From Flavobacterium sp. TAB 87 (GTDB lineage Bacteria; Bacteroidota; Bacteroidia; Flavobacteriales; Flavobacteriaceae): DNA of 64,000 bases. The translations under genes were made by a program, and so were the position numbers. Of this stretch, positions 9,400 to 18,641 are shown piece after piece; positions within the stretch are counted from its first letter, which is position 1; the number at the start of each line of letters is the position of its first letter. Below the pieces are notes generated by a model. It had not been told where the DNA came from, ran no database searches, and was given only the letters and a program-made list of their open reading frames with translations. The stretch lies in assembly GCF_001529295.1 (NCBI RefSeq), contig NZ_LLWK01000033.1, positions 1 to 64,000 on the forward strand. The letters are read 5' to 3'.

Positions 9400-10206
9400 C
9401 TAAAATGTGAAATTAACTCTCGTTCCTTCACCTCTAGCCGATTTTATTTCCAATGTCCCATTTAAAAAGCGTACTCTACTTTCGATGTTTTTGGTACCAA
9501 GACCTTTTTGATTACTTGACAAATTTGTATCAAAACCAATACCATTATCGGTATAAATACAAGAATAAAAGTTATCGTTTTCTCGTAAAGTAATACTAAT
9601 AAAAGTCGCCTGACCATGACGTACAGAATTATTAAGTAACTCTTGTAAGATGCGAAACACATGCAAATCATTGTGTAAATTCTTAAAATCAAAATCAACA
9701 ACATTATTATATTCAATCTTTACTGACCTACTACTTTCGAATTCTAAACAAAGCTCTTTGATACCTGCGTCTAAACCGAATTTTTCGAGAACAGGTGGCA
9801 ATAAATTGTGAGCAATTTTACGCGAACTATCTAAAGCCTTGTTCGTTAAATCAATAATAATACTGGTAATCTCTTTTTGCTCGGCCGGTGATAAGTTCGG
9901 AGTGCTTAATAAATGACAATTTAACTTAACTACATTAAGTTTAGAACTAATATCATCGTGCAAATCTTGTGCAATACGCTTTCGCTCAGTTTCTTGCGTA
10001 AGAATAACTGCCTTTAATTGTTGGTCTTGATACTCAATAATTATATTCTTTTTTTCCATTTCTTTTTGATTGATTTTTTTTCTCGAAAAGTAGAAAAAAA
10101 CAACTATTGCAGCTGCAACAAGCATAAAAAAGACAGAGCTGAATAAAATTATAAGCACAATGTCTTTCTCTGGAATTAAGCTAAGCTTTGCGGAGACTTG
10201 TAGCAT
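9400..10206 (-). CDS. Sensor histidine kinase, HisKA_3 type
   Basis: Kinase partner of the NarL-type regulator. One membrane helix (about 15-40) is followed by the H-box RKRIAQDLHDD with H83 and a HATPase domain with ELLNNSVRHG and DNGIGF motifs. It has almost no extracytoplasmic domain, so the signal may come from the adjacent membrane protein (10304-10948) or the membrane itself. I chose the ATG at 10206 (268 residues) over an upstream TTG because relatives start close to the membrane helix. Confidence 0.9.
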   Translation of the reverse strand: MLQVSAKLSLIPEKDIVLIILFSSVFFMLVAAAIVVFFYFSRKKINQKEMEKKNIIIEYQDQQLKAVILTQETERKRIAQDLHDDISSKLNVVKLNCHLLSTPNLSPAEQKEITSIIIDLTNKALDSSRKIAHNLLPPVLEKFGLDAGIKELCLEFESSRSVKIEYNNVVDFDFKNLHNDLHVFRILQELLNNSVRHGQATFISITLRENDNFYSCIYTDNGIGFDTNLSSNQKGLGTKNIESRVRFLNGTLEIKSARGEGTRVNFTF

Positions 10207-10303
10207 CAAATTTTGTTTGTTATAGAAGAGAATCAAAATATTAATTTATTTATTTCTACTTGTTTAAAAAAAATATAAATTTATAGGTATCGAATTTAAG
10301 AAC

Positions 10304-10948
10304 TTAAAAATTAATTGTTTTTTTCTCATTTTTTTTTGAAAAAGTAACCATCCATTCGTAGCAATAAAATAATTGCAAAACAATTACTAGTAAAGCATTT
10401 AGCTGCCAGCTAAGATATTTAATATCAGGACTTAAATTCTGAGTTAAATTCCCAATCAAGTACAATACGGTACTAGATAGCAAATAAATTACAATACCAA
10501 CTGTTACATAATAATACGATTTATCAGTGCCAAGTTGGTTGTACAAATGAATTAAAGCATAACAAATCAATAAAGCAGCTGTAAGTGTAATGGCGAATAA
10601 GTTGAACTGAAACAGTAGTTGAGTATCGCGCCAATTTTGTACAATGATTGCCCCTACCGCAGCTACTAAAGTATACCCTATAAAATTTTCTTGTTCTCTG
10701 GTTTTCGAAAAAGATTTAAAAAACAAACTTAGTAAAATAAAGTTCCCTAAAAAGAATATATTTACCACTACTAAGTTATGAAAACCTAACTGATACAGTA
10801 CTTCCATCGTAATTTGCATTCCAAGACTAAATATTAAATAACCTATAAAAAAAATATTAGCTTTTCGTCTGTATAAAAAACTAAAATTATATAAAATAAG
10901 ATTAATAAATAATATTAAATATCCACTATATATTAAGAAATCTGCCAT
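10304..10948 (-). CDS. Multi-spanning membrane protein next to a two-component pair
   Basis: About seven hydrophobic segments over 214 residues and almost no soluble domain. It resembles 7TM sensory membrane domains but carries no kinase. It is encoded directly upstream of the short-sensor histidine kinase on the same strand, so it may act as its sensing partner; that is inferred only from position. Confidence 0.65.
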   Translation of the reverse strand: MADFLIYSGYLILFINLILYNFSFLYRRKANIFFIGYLIFSLGMQITMEVLYQLGFHNLVVVNIFFLGNFILLSLFFKSFSKTREQENFIGYTLVAAVGAIIVQNWRDTQLLFQFNLFAITLTAALLICYALIHLYNQLGTDKSYYYVTVGIVIYLLSSTVLYLIGNLTQNLSPDIKYLSWQLNALLVIVLQLFYCYEWMVTFSKKNEKKTINF

Positions 10949-10962
10949 TAATATATGTGAAA

Positions 10963-11328
10963 TTAAAAGGGTGGACTTGGGCGTGTACCATTATAAACTT
11001 CTTCTTCGTCTCCATCTCCTTGTCCTTTTGCTAAATTATAATTTAATGTTTTTCTTCCATAAACATCTGTATACTGCCCGCTTTTTTCGTCTTTATCTGC
11101 TCCTACAAAAAATAATATTTTTTCATCTTTATCATTTATGCCGATATAAGCGCGAATTGCCTCAGTCTTTAAAGCCAGGACATTTTCTAAACTTTCTCTG
11201 GGTATTAAAAAAGCTTTCATCTTGTTTTTAGCATCACCTACAGTGGTATCGCCGTCATACTTTTTTTCCCATTCTTTGGCAGTCGCTAAAGAAATTTTAA
11301 TAGGCCCTGGAAAGGTTTTGTCATCCAT
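10963..11328 (-). CDS. Hypothetical soluble protein
   Basis: Not recognised. The 121 residues have no signal peptide or membrane helix and a tail rich in acidic and proline residues (GDGDEEEVYNGTRPSPPF). It precedes the membrane protein and the kinase/regulator pair by 14 bases on the same strand, so it may be the first gene of that operon. Confidence 0.6.
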   Translation of the reverse strand: MDDKTFPGPIKISLATAKEWEKKYDGDTTVGDAKNKMKAFLIPRESLENVLALKTEAIRAYIGINDKDEKILFFVGADKDEKSGQYTDVYGRKTLNYNLAKGQGDGDEEEVYNGTRPSPPF

Positions 11329-11443
11329 AAATATTATTTTTATAATTAGTTAATAGTATTAACTTTATTAAATTCAAGAATGCTAAACTACTAAATTAAT
11401 TTTCACCTTCGGATTTTTTCCTATTACTTAATTGATTAAAAAC

Positions 11444-11483
11444 AAAAAAATCTTTGCAAATAACTAATTTGCAAAGATTTTTT
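11444..11483. terminator. Bidirectional terminator after dnaB
   Basis: AAAAAAATCTTTGCAAA (11444-11460) pairs perfectly with TTTGCAAAGATTTTTT around a 7-base loop. It ends dnaB, whose stop lies 23 bases away. Confidence 0.85.
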
Positions 11484-11505
11484 ATGCTAATTCAATTTTA
11501 ACTAC

Positions 11506-13050
11506 TTAAAAAGGTACGTCGCTGTCGTCATCATCGTCGTTAAAATTACTACCAAAAGCTTCGTTGGCAGATGGTAAATTTTTTGTAATAAATGTATTTT
11601 CGTCTGCGTTCATTTTAGAGGGTAAATCATCGTAACCACCAGTAAAGTCTTCTAGGTTATCAAACTTTCCTAAATTACCAATAAATTTCAAACGAACATT
11701 TTCTAAACTACCGTTACGGTGTTTTGCAATGATAAACTCAGCTTGTCCAGCAGTCGGCGATTGTTCGTCGTCATCCCACTCCTCAATTTTGTAATATTCT
11801 GGACGATAAATAAACGATACAATATCGGCATCTTGCTCAATTGCACCCGATTCACGAAGGTCAGACAACAAAGGTCTTTTGCTCGAACCACGCGTTTCTA
11901 CCGCACGCGATAATTGTGACAAAGCAATTACAGGCACGTTTAACTCTTTTGCTAGAGCTTTTAAGTTTCTAGAAATAGTCGAAATTTCCTGTTCACGGTT
12001 TCCTCCACCTTTTCCGTTTCCTCCCGCAGTCATTAATTGCAAGTAATCAACAATTATTAGTTTAATTCCGTGTTGTGAAGCTAAACGTCTACACTTGGCA
12101 CGTAAATCGAATATAGAAAGTGAAGGTGAATCATCAATAAATAAAGGTGCTTTCTCCAAATCTTTTACTTTGGTACTTAGTTGCTCCCACTCGTGTTTCT
12201 CTAATTTCCCAGTCCGTAATTTTTCTGAAGACAATCCAGTTTCCGATGAAATTAAACGGGTAATTAACTGAACTGATGCCATCTCTAGTGAGAATACAGC
12301 CACTGGATGGCCATAGTCAATCGCCACATTTCTTGCCATAGAAAGTACAAAAGCAGTTTTTCCCATTCCGGGTCTTGCGGCGATGATAATTAAATCACTC
12401 GGCTGCCAACCTGATGTAATTTTGTCTAATTTTTCAAATCCAGTGGCTATACCACTCAATCCTTCTTTACCAGCAATTTCTTCAATTCGCTTTTTAGCTT
12501 GTAAAACTAAACTTTGAGCGGTTTCTGAACTTCGCTTAACGTTTCCTTGCGTTACCTCGTATAATTTGGTTTCCGCTTGATCTAATAAATCAAAAACATC
12601 GGTAGTTTCATCGTAAGATTGCTCAATAATTTCCGACGAAATTCGAATCAAACTGCGCTGAATGAATTTCTGCAATATAATACGAGAGTGAAACTCAATA
12701 TGCGCAGACGATGCTACTTTTTGAGTCAGCTGGATTAAGTAAAAATCGCCACCCGCGACGTCTAATTTTCCGTTCTTTTTAAGCTGAGCTGAAACGGTTA
12801 ACAAGTCAATGGGCTGGGTTTCAGTAAAAAGCTGCACAATGGCTTCAAAAATATGTTTGTGTGCATCTTTGTAAAAAGCGTCGGGTTGTAAAATATCAAT
12901 TACGTCGTCTACTCCTTTTTTATCAATCATCATTGCTCCGAGCACAGCCTCTTCTAAATCAAGTACTTGTGGCGGAAGTTTTCCTTTTTCTAAATTAATA
13001 ATGGTGGTTTTGTCTACCTTGATAGGACTTATATTCTTGAAGTTTTCCAT
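11506..13050 (-). CDS. dnaB: Replicative DNA helicase
   Basis: Hexameric helicase that unwinds the replication fork. An N-terminal helical domain (about 25-125, starting PPQVLDLEEAVLGAMMIDKK) is followed by the RecA-like helicase core with Walker A ARPGMGKTAF near 230, Walker B LIIVDYLQL, and QLSRAVE in motif H4. There is no intein. The C-terminal tail is acidic (NDDDDDSDVPF). Length 514 is normal for Bacteroidota DnaB. Confidence 0.98.
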   Translation of the reverse strand: MENFKNISPIKVDKTTIINLEKGKLPPQVLDLEEAVLGAMMIDKKGVDDVIDILQPDAFYKDAHKHIFEAIVQLFTETQPIDLLTVSAQLKKNGKLDVAGGDFYLIQLTQKVASSAHIEFHSRIILQKFIQRSLIRISSEIIEQSYDETTDVFDLLDQAETKLYEVTQGNVKRSSETAQSLVLQAKKRIEEIAGKEGLSGIATGFEKLDKITSGWQPSDLIIIAARPGMGKTAFVLSMARNVAIDYGHPVAVFSLEMASVQLITRLISSETGLSSEKLRTGKLEKHEWEQLSTKVKDLEKAPLFIDDSPSLSIFDLRAKCRRLASQHGIKLIIVDYLQLMTAGGNGKGGGNREQEISTISRNLKALAKELNVPVIALSQLSRAVETRGSSKRPLLSDLRESGAIEQDADIVSFIYRPEYYKIEEWDDDEQSPTAGQAEFIIAKHRNGSLENVRLKFIGNLGKFDNLEDFTGGYDDLPSKMNADENTFITKNLPSANEAFGSNFNDDDDDSDVPF

Positions 13051-13137
13051 AAAGCGAAAATAGCGAATTTTAAAAAATTACAGCTATTGAGTTGTTAGAA
13101 TTAATTGTTTATAAATAACCTTTTATTGTTGATAACC

Positions 13138-13171
13138 AAAAAAAAATCCGAAACTATAAGGCTTCGGATTT
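13138..13171 (-). terminator. Terminator after accA
   Basis: AAATCCGAA (13144-13152) pairs with TTCGGATTT (13163-13171). The flanking A run on the plus strand is the U tract of the minus-strand transcript. Confidence 0.8.
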
Positions 13172-13190
13172 ATACTGAAATTATACGATT

Positions 13191-14144
13191 TTACTCTTTA
13201 TATTCTCCCATACTAGTGTACTTGTCCATTCTTTGGGCGATCAGCTCCTTTGTTGATAAGTCTTTCAATCCAGCATATGCTTTAGTGATGTATTGGGTAA
13301 CGGTTTTGAATGTAGTTTCTCGATCAAAATGCGCCCCACCTAACGGTTCTGGAATTACATCATCGACCAATTTTTGTCTTTTCATATCAGATGAAGTCAG
13401 CTTTAAAGCATCAGCAGCTTTCTCTTTGTACTCCCAGCTTTTCCATAAAATAGACGAACACGATTCTGGAGAAATAACCGAATACCATGTGTTTTCTAGC
13501 ATGTATACTCTATCACCTACTCCTATTCCTAATGCTCCACCCGATGCACCTTCACCCACAATAATGGTAATAATTGGCACTTGCAAACGAACCATTTCAA
13601 AAAGGTTTCGAGCAATTGCTTCCCCTTGACCTCTTTCTTCTGCTTCTAAACCTGGATATGCACCTGGAGTATCGATAAAGGTAACTACTGGAACACCAAA
13701 TTTTTCTGCCATTTTCATTAAACGCAAGGCTTTTCGGTATCCTTCTGGATTTGCCATACCAAAATTTCGGTATTGACGTGTCTTCGTGTTGTATCCTTTT
13801 TGTTGACCAATAATCATATACGATTGGCCATCAATTTTACCTAATCCACCGACCATCGCTTTATCATCTTTAAAACCTCTGTCTCCGTGCAACTCTAAAA
13901 AAGTATCTCCACAAATGGCCTTAATATAATCAAAAGTGTACGGCCTATTTGGATGTCTTGATAATTGTACGCGTTGCCAAGCGCTTAAATTCTTGTATAT
14001 ATCTTTTTTTGTTTCTTCTAATTTTTTGCTAATCTGTTTGCAAGTAGGCGTCACATCTACTTCAGATTCTTTTCCAATGATAACACACTTTTCTAATTGC
14101 TCCTCTAACTCTTTAATTGGAAGCTCAAAATCTAAATATTCCAT
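13191..14144 (-). CDS. accA: Acetyl-CoA carboxylase carboxyltransferase subunit alpha
   Basis: Transfers the carboxyl group from biotin to acetyl-CoA together with AccD, in the first step of fatty acid synthesis. The crotonase-like core shows the family signatures [20 protein letters not shown] and [12 protein letters not shown], with the usual N-terminal helical region. Length 317 is typical. A TATATTTG promoter lies 35 bases upstream. Confidence 0.98.
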   Translation of the reverse strand: MEYLDFELPIKELEEQLEKCVIIGKESEVDVTPTCKQISKKLEETKKDIYKNLSAWQRVQLSRHPNRPYTFDYIKAICGDTFLELHGDRGFKDDKAMVGGLGKIDGQSYMIIGQQKGYNTKTRQYRNFGMANPEGYRKALRLMKMAEKFGVPVVTFIDTPGAYPGLEAEERGQGEAIARNLFEMVRLQVPIITIIVGEGASGGALGIGVGDRVYMLENTWYSVISPESCSSILWKSWEYKEKAADALKLTSSDMKRQKLVDDVIPEPLGGAHFDRETTFKTVTQYITKAYAGLKDLSTKELIAQRMDKYTSMGEYKE

Positions 14145-14178
14145 AGGATTTTTGAATTTTTAATTTTAATTCGAACCG

Positions 14179-14186
14179 CAAATATA
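14179..14186 (-). promoter_or_regulatory. Promoter box of accA
   Basis: TATATTTG on the minus strand, 35 bases before the accA start. Confidence 0.6.
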
Positions 14187-14259
14187 AAAATATTATATCG
14201 TATGGCACGTTTAATTTGGGATTAAAGTTGGTAAAGTATCGCTTTAGTTACAGTTTCAG

Positions 14260-15147
14260 TTATAGTTTATCGTCTTTTTTATAATGCTTAATCACTCCGT
14301 TTAAAATTACGGTGATTACGATAATCAAAGCTCCGAAATAAAACTCAGTACTCATTTTTTCTTTTTCTCCAATTATAAAATAGGCCAGAACAATTCCGTA
14401 TACAGGCTCTAAATTAGTGGTTAGCATGACTGTATAAGGAGTAAGCTTTTGCATCACCTTTACGGATGCCGTAAACGCATAAGCGGTACAGACCGAAGAT
14501 AAAACCAACAACAAAAGCCAGTTTTCTAAAGTCATATTAAACATCATTAGATTAAGTTTTCCTTGTAAAAGAAGATAGATGGATATAAAGAAAACTCCAG
14601 CGCCAAATTCGTACAAAGTGATGACTGCCGAATCGTGATTGACAATCATTTTGCCATTCATTAAGGTAAATAAAACACCAAGAATGATTGAAGCCAATGC
14701 ATAGTACATTCCGTTTAGATATTGTATTTCGACTTGCATGATCATTGCTAAACCTGCTATGATAATGAGACCGAAGAAAACTTCATACCATAAAATTTTT
14801 CTTCCATAGAATAAAGGTTCTAAAAGTGAAGCAAAAAAAGCACCTAAGGAAAAGATGGACAATGTAATTGAAACATTGGATACATGAATGGCTCGAAAAA
14901 AGAAAATCCAATGCAAGGCAATCAAAAGTCCGATAAACACCATTTTAAATGCTGCTCTAACAGACACCTTAAATGATTTACGTCGTCCTAAGATAAAAAC
15001 TCCTAAAAAAACAGCAGCTAATAACATTCTGAACCAAACTAAAATTTCAGCGTCGATTGTAATTAATGCCCCTAAAACAGCTGTAAATCCCCAAATGAAA
15101 ACAATGAAGTGGAGGCTTAAATAACTTTTAAATTTATCGTTTTGCAT
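14260..15147 (-). CDS. EamA/DMT-family transporter
   Basis: Ten hydrophobic segments in two five-helix halves, as in drug/metabolite transporters of the EamA class; 295 residues is the usual length. The end of the lptG-like gene overlaps its start by 14 bases, so the two are translationally close. Substrate unknown. Confidence 0.9.
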   Translation of the reverse strand: MQNDKFKSYLSLHFIVFIWGFTAVLGALITIDAEILVWFRMLLAAVFLGVFILGRRKSFKVSVRAAFKMVFIGLLIALHWIFFFRAIHVSNVSITLSIFSLGAFFASLLEPLFYGRKILWYEVFFGLIIIAGLAMIMQVEIQYLNGMYYALASIILGVLFTLMNGKMIVNHDSAVITLYEFGAGVFFISIYLLLQGKLNLMMFNMTLENWLLLLVLSSVCTAYAFTASVKVMQKLTPYTVMLTTNLEPVYGIVLAYFIIGEKEKMSTEFYFGALIIVITVILNGVIKHYKKDDKL

Positions 15148-16222
15148 TGCGTAACAGGAAATAGCCTAAGATGGTATATAAAATATTAGGCAGCCAAACT
15201 GCCAAAAATGGTGAAAATGTTGACTTCTCGGCTAGAGTGCCAAAAATTTTATCGAAGAAAACATAAGAAAATGCAATGGCAATTCCGATAGCAAGGTTTG
15301 TTCCCATTCCACCACGACGTTTCATAGATGATACCGACACGGCAATTAAAGTCAATATAAATGCCGAAACTGGAATACTAAATTTCTTGTATAAAACGAC
15401 CAAATAAGTATTAATATCAGACGAACCTCTAGCTCGTTCTTTGTCAATAAAATCGACTAATTTGCCATACGTTAATGTTTCTGCAATGTAAACTACTGGC
15501 GTTAAGTCTTCTAAATCAAAATTAAATGCTGCCTTTTTTTCAGGCTGTTTTTCAATTACATCATTTAACTCACCGACCGTTCTTTTTGTGTAATCATACA
15601 ATGTGTATGTGCTGTCTTTTGGATTCCATTTAATTCGACTAGCAACAATTTTATAATCTAATTTTTCACCTTTAAATTTCTCTAATGTAAAATTAAAAGC
15701 GGTTTGACTGGATTCATTGTAACTGTTTACAAAAATAAATTCATCGTCGCTAATTTGTCTGTATACATTAGTATTATCGCCACGCATTGCCTCTTTCCCT
15801 CCACCTTTTAAATACGTATATCTAAAACTATTAAAACCTTCACTTGCAGCTGGAACAATAAAAAAGCCCATTAACAAGACAAAAATAGAAACGATTGTAG
15901 CACCAATAACATAAGGTTTTAAAAAGCGATTGAACGAAATTCCAGAACTTAAAATAGCGATAACTTCGGTGTTATTTGCTAGTTTAGATGTGAACCAAAT
16001 TACTGACAAAAATAGAAATATAGGAAATAAAAGATTCGCAAAATAGATCGTAAAGTTATAATAATAAAGCGCAATAGCACTAATTGGAATGTCGTTCTCG
16101 ATCAGTTTATTGACTTTTTCAGAAACGTCAATAATGATACCAATGGGTATAAACATAAATAACATTACCGCAAATGTGGCAAGATATCTTTTTAAAATGT
16201 ACCTATCTATTATTGTTAACAT
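15134..16222 (-). CDS. lptG: LptF/LptG-family permease
   Basis: Predicted inner-membrane component of the lipopolysaccharide export machine (with LptB), which extracts LPS for transport to the outer membrane. Three N-terminal helices, a periplasmic beta-jellyroll region (about 110-260) and three C-terminal helices fit the YjgP/YjgQ family, and the start LTIIDRYILKRYLATF is typical. I prefer LptG to LptF from size and context, but one sequence does not settle it. Confidence 0.9.
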   Translation of the reverse strand: MLTIIDRYILKRYLATFAVMLFMFIPIGIIIDVSEKVNKLIENDIPISAIALYYYNFTIYFANLLFPIFLFLSVIWFTSKLANNTEVIAILSSGISFNRFLKPYVIGATIVSIFVLLMGFFIVPAASEGFNSFRYTYLKGGGKEAMRGDNTNVYRQISDDEFIFVNSYNESSQTAFNFTLEKFKGEKLDYKIVASRIKWNPKDSTYTLYDYTKRTVGELNDVIEKQPEKKAAFNFDLEDLTPVVYIAETLTYGKLVDFIDKERARGSSDINTYLVVLYKKFSIPVSAFILTLIAVSVSSMKRRGGMGTNLAIGIAIAFSYVFFDKIFGTLAEKSTFSPFLAVWLPNILYTILGYFLLRNAKR

Positions 16223-16345
16223 CCCATAATGATTAGAAATTAGTAATTAATAAGAAGCCTTTGTCGTGTACTGAAAGCTGAAGTCAGAGTCTTACCTCTA
16301 ACGCAACGCTTAAATCAATACATACTTTTTGGCTAATTACGACCC

Positions 16346-17476
16346 TTACAATCTTTGTCCCATTTTTTTAACCATCATTTCTTTCCAAGGTTTAAAATCA
16401 CCTGCAATAATACGCTGTCTTGCCTCGCGAACCAACCACATGTAAAAACCTAAATTATGGATAGTCGCAATTTGTTTTCCTAGATATTCATTGGCCGCAA
16501 ACAAGTGTCGCAAATAGGCTTTTGAATATTCAGTATCTACAAAAGTATGTCCCATGGGATCGACTGGAGAAAAATCATCTTCCCACTTTTTATTTTTAAT
16601 ATTGATAGTTCCTTCCGATGTAAACAACATTCCGTTTCTCGCATTACGCGTTGGCATCACACAATCAAACATATCAATTCCTAGCGCAATATTCTCCAAA
16701 ATATTAATAGGTGTCCCTACTCCCATCAAATAACGGGGTTTGTCCTCTGGCAAAATTTCGCAAACTACTTCGGTCATCGCATACATTTCTTCAGCAGGCT
16801 CTCCTACTGATAATCCACCAATAGCATTTCCTTGTTGTCCTGAATTGGCTATATATTCTGCCGATTGACGACGCAAATCTTTGTACGTACTTCCTTGAAC
16901 AATTGGAAAAAATGTTTGTTCATACCCATATTTAAATGGTAATTTATCTAAATGATTGATGCAACGATCCAACCAACGGTGCGTCATGTGCATCGATCTT
17001 TGTGCATATTTATAATCACATGGATAAGGCGTACATTCATCAAAAGCCATAATTATATCGGCTCCAATAGTACGTTGAATCTCCATTACATTTTCGGGTG
17101 TAAAAAAGTGGTACGATCCGTCAATATGCGATTTAAACTTTACACCTTCCTCCTTAATTTTTCGATTGTTCGAAAGGGAATATACTTGATATCCTCCAGA
17201 ATCGGTTAAAATATTTCGATCCCAATTCATGAATTTATGTAAACCTCCTGCTTTTTCAAGAATTTCGGTCTGCGGACGTAAATATAAATGATAGGTATTT
17301 CCTAAAATAATATCCGGATTAATGTCTTCTTTTAACTCACGTTGATGCACTCCTTTAACCGAAGCTACTGTACCAACCGGCATAAAAATAGGCGTTTCTA
17401 TAACTCCGTGATCTGTAGTAATGCTACCCGCTCTTGCTTTTGACAACGGGTCTTTTTGTAATAATTCAAACTTCAT
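16346..17476 (-). CDS. tgt: Queuine tRNA-ribosyltransferase without zinc cysteines
   Basis: Exchanges guanine 34 of GU(N) anticodon tRNAs for a queuosine precursor. The TIM-barrel motifs are present: LTDSGGYQVYSL with the substrate aspartate, GGLSVGEP, MGVGTP, and the nucleophile region FDCVMPTRNARNG. The zinc motif CxCxxC expected before YSKAYLRHL is absent (the region reads DPMGHTFVDTEYSKAYLRHL); only the histidine ligand (H340) remains. Length 376 is full. It lies upstream of the lptG-like gene. Confidence 0.97.
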   Translation of the reverse strand: MKFELLQKDPLSKARAGSITTDHGVIETPIFMPVGTVASVKGVHQRELKEDINPDIILGNTYHLYLRPQTEILEKAGGLHKFMNWDRNILTDSGGYQVYSLSNNRKIKEEGVKFKSHIDGSYHFFTPENVMEIQRTIGADIIMAFDECTPYPCDYKYAQRSMHMTHRWLDRCINHLDKLPFKYGYEQTFFPIVQGSTYKDLRRQSAEYIANSGQQGNAIGGLSVGEPAEEMYAMTEVVCEILPEDKPRYLMGVGTPINILENIALGIDMFDCVMPTRNARNGMLFTSEGTINIKNKKWEDDFSPVDPMGHTFVDTEYSKAYLRHLFAANEYLGKQIATIHNLGFYMWLVREARQRIIAGDFKPWKEMMVKKMGQRL

Positions 17477-17508
17477 AATGTCGTTTTTCTCCCTGCTATT
17501 CGGGTTGG

Positions 17509-17516
17509 CAAAGATA
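17509..17516 (-). promoter_or_regulatory. Promoter box of tgt
   Basis: TATCTTTG on the minus strand, 33 bases before the tgt start. Confidence 0.65.
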
Positions 17517-17728
17517 GTTTAAATTCAAAATTACCGAATTAGAAAAGCTTAAATTTTAAAATTCTTTTAAAAACCGTGAAATATTCTTGAAATGTGAATG
17601 ATACAACATCTTTTTTTAAATATATAACCACCACGTCTTATACTATTTGTACCTTGATAGAACAAACAAAGAAAATTAAAATAATGTAATTCCTTAAATA
17701 AAAGGGAGTTTTAAATATAAAAATTTTT

Positions 17729-18043
17729 ATGAAAGATCAAGAACAACAATCCGATAAAGAAAGAGAAATTGAAGCGAATTTAAAGCAGTTAAATTATCCT
17801 GCAAACGAAGATATTTTCAATCAAGAAGACAAGGCTTCAAATATTAATCCCGAGAAAATTACGAACGATCAAGTAATTGACCAAAAAGAAGGAGAATGGA
17901 ATGAGAATTCTTTCAACATAGACAAAGAGGAAAAACTTGGTGATGACTTAGACGTTCCCGGTGCTGATTTAGACGACCAGCAAGAAAACATTGGTAGTGA
18001 AGACGAAGAAAACAATTACTACAGCGAAGGCGATACTTTATAG
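17729..18043 (+). CDS. Small acidic hypothetical protein
   Basis: 104 residues, almost entirely hydrophilic, rich in Glu, Asp, Asn and Gln, with no signal peptide or hydrophobic core; probably disordered. The C-terminus is strongly acidic (GSEDEENNYYSEGDTL). I recall similar short acidic proteins in flavobacteria but no function. Followed after 140 bases by a rhodanese gene. Confidence 0.7.
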   Translation: MKDQEQQSDKEREIEANLKQLNYPANEDIFNQEDKASNINPEKITNDQVIDQKEGEWNENSFNIDKEEKLGDDLDVPGADLDDQQENIGSEDEENNYYSEGDTL

Positions 18044-18183
18044 AAGTAAAATTTAAAGCAAAAAATCGTCACTAATTTTCACTGGTATTTGAATTACAAT
18101 TTATATTAGTATCAAATCTTATTATGATAGTATGCTTTTTTATTGAATTTAAAGTTCTAACCCATTATAACAATTGAATAACA

Positions 18184-18510
18184 ATGATTAATAGTCTAAA
18201 AAAATTATTCGGCTTTGGACCTGAAGTAAATTATGCAGATTTAATTCAAAAAGGTGCCATTGTCGTAGATGTACGTAGCAAAGATGAGTATTCAAATGGT
18301 CACGTTAATGGATCTATTAATATTCCTGTTGGTTCATTGAGTAACAATTTGGCTCAATTAACAGATAAAAGCAAAACTATTATTACCTGCTGTGCTAGTG
18401 GAGTGCGAAGCGCATCTGCCAAAAACATTCTGAAATCAAATGGATATACATCGGTGTTCAATGGCGGAGGATGGAACAGTTTAAATACTAAAATTAAAAA
18501 GCAATCGTAG
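18184..18510 (+). CDS. Single-domain rhodanese-like protein
   Basis: Likely a cytoplasmic sulfurtransferase or persulfide carrier. One rhodanese domain fills the 108 residues: the CH2A-like VVDVRSKDEYSNGHVNGSINIP and an active-site loop with cysteine in ITCCASGVRSASA. No signal peptide. The donor and acceptor are unknown. Confidence 0.9.
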   Translation: MINSLKKLFGFGPEVNYADLIQKGAIVVDVRSKDEYSNGHVNGSINIPVGSLSNNLAQLTDKSKTIITCCASGVRSASAKNILKSNGYTSVFNGGGWNSLNTKIKKQS

Positions 18511-18551
18511 CTATTATACAGCATAAGAGATAGTTTCTAAACGATTGAAAT

Positions 18552-18590
18552 AAAAACTAAAAGCCCGCAAATTGCGAGCTTTTAGTTTTT
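18552..18590. terminator. Bidirectional terminator between rhodanese and ene-reductase genes
   Basis: AAAAACTAAAAGC pairs with GCTTTTAGTTTTT around a GC-rich inner stem (CGCA/TGCG). It serves both convergent genes. Confidence 0.85.
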
Positions 18591-18641
18591 ATAATCTATT
18601 TAAAATAATACTGTGTTTTAAATAGATTACAAGAATTTACT

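Noticed and set aside
13105..13629. 174-codon frame antisense to the end of accA
   Set aside because: It lies opposite a clearly recognised gene, has no family likeness and begins in the dnaB-accA intergenic region across a terminator.
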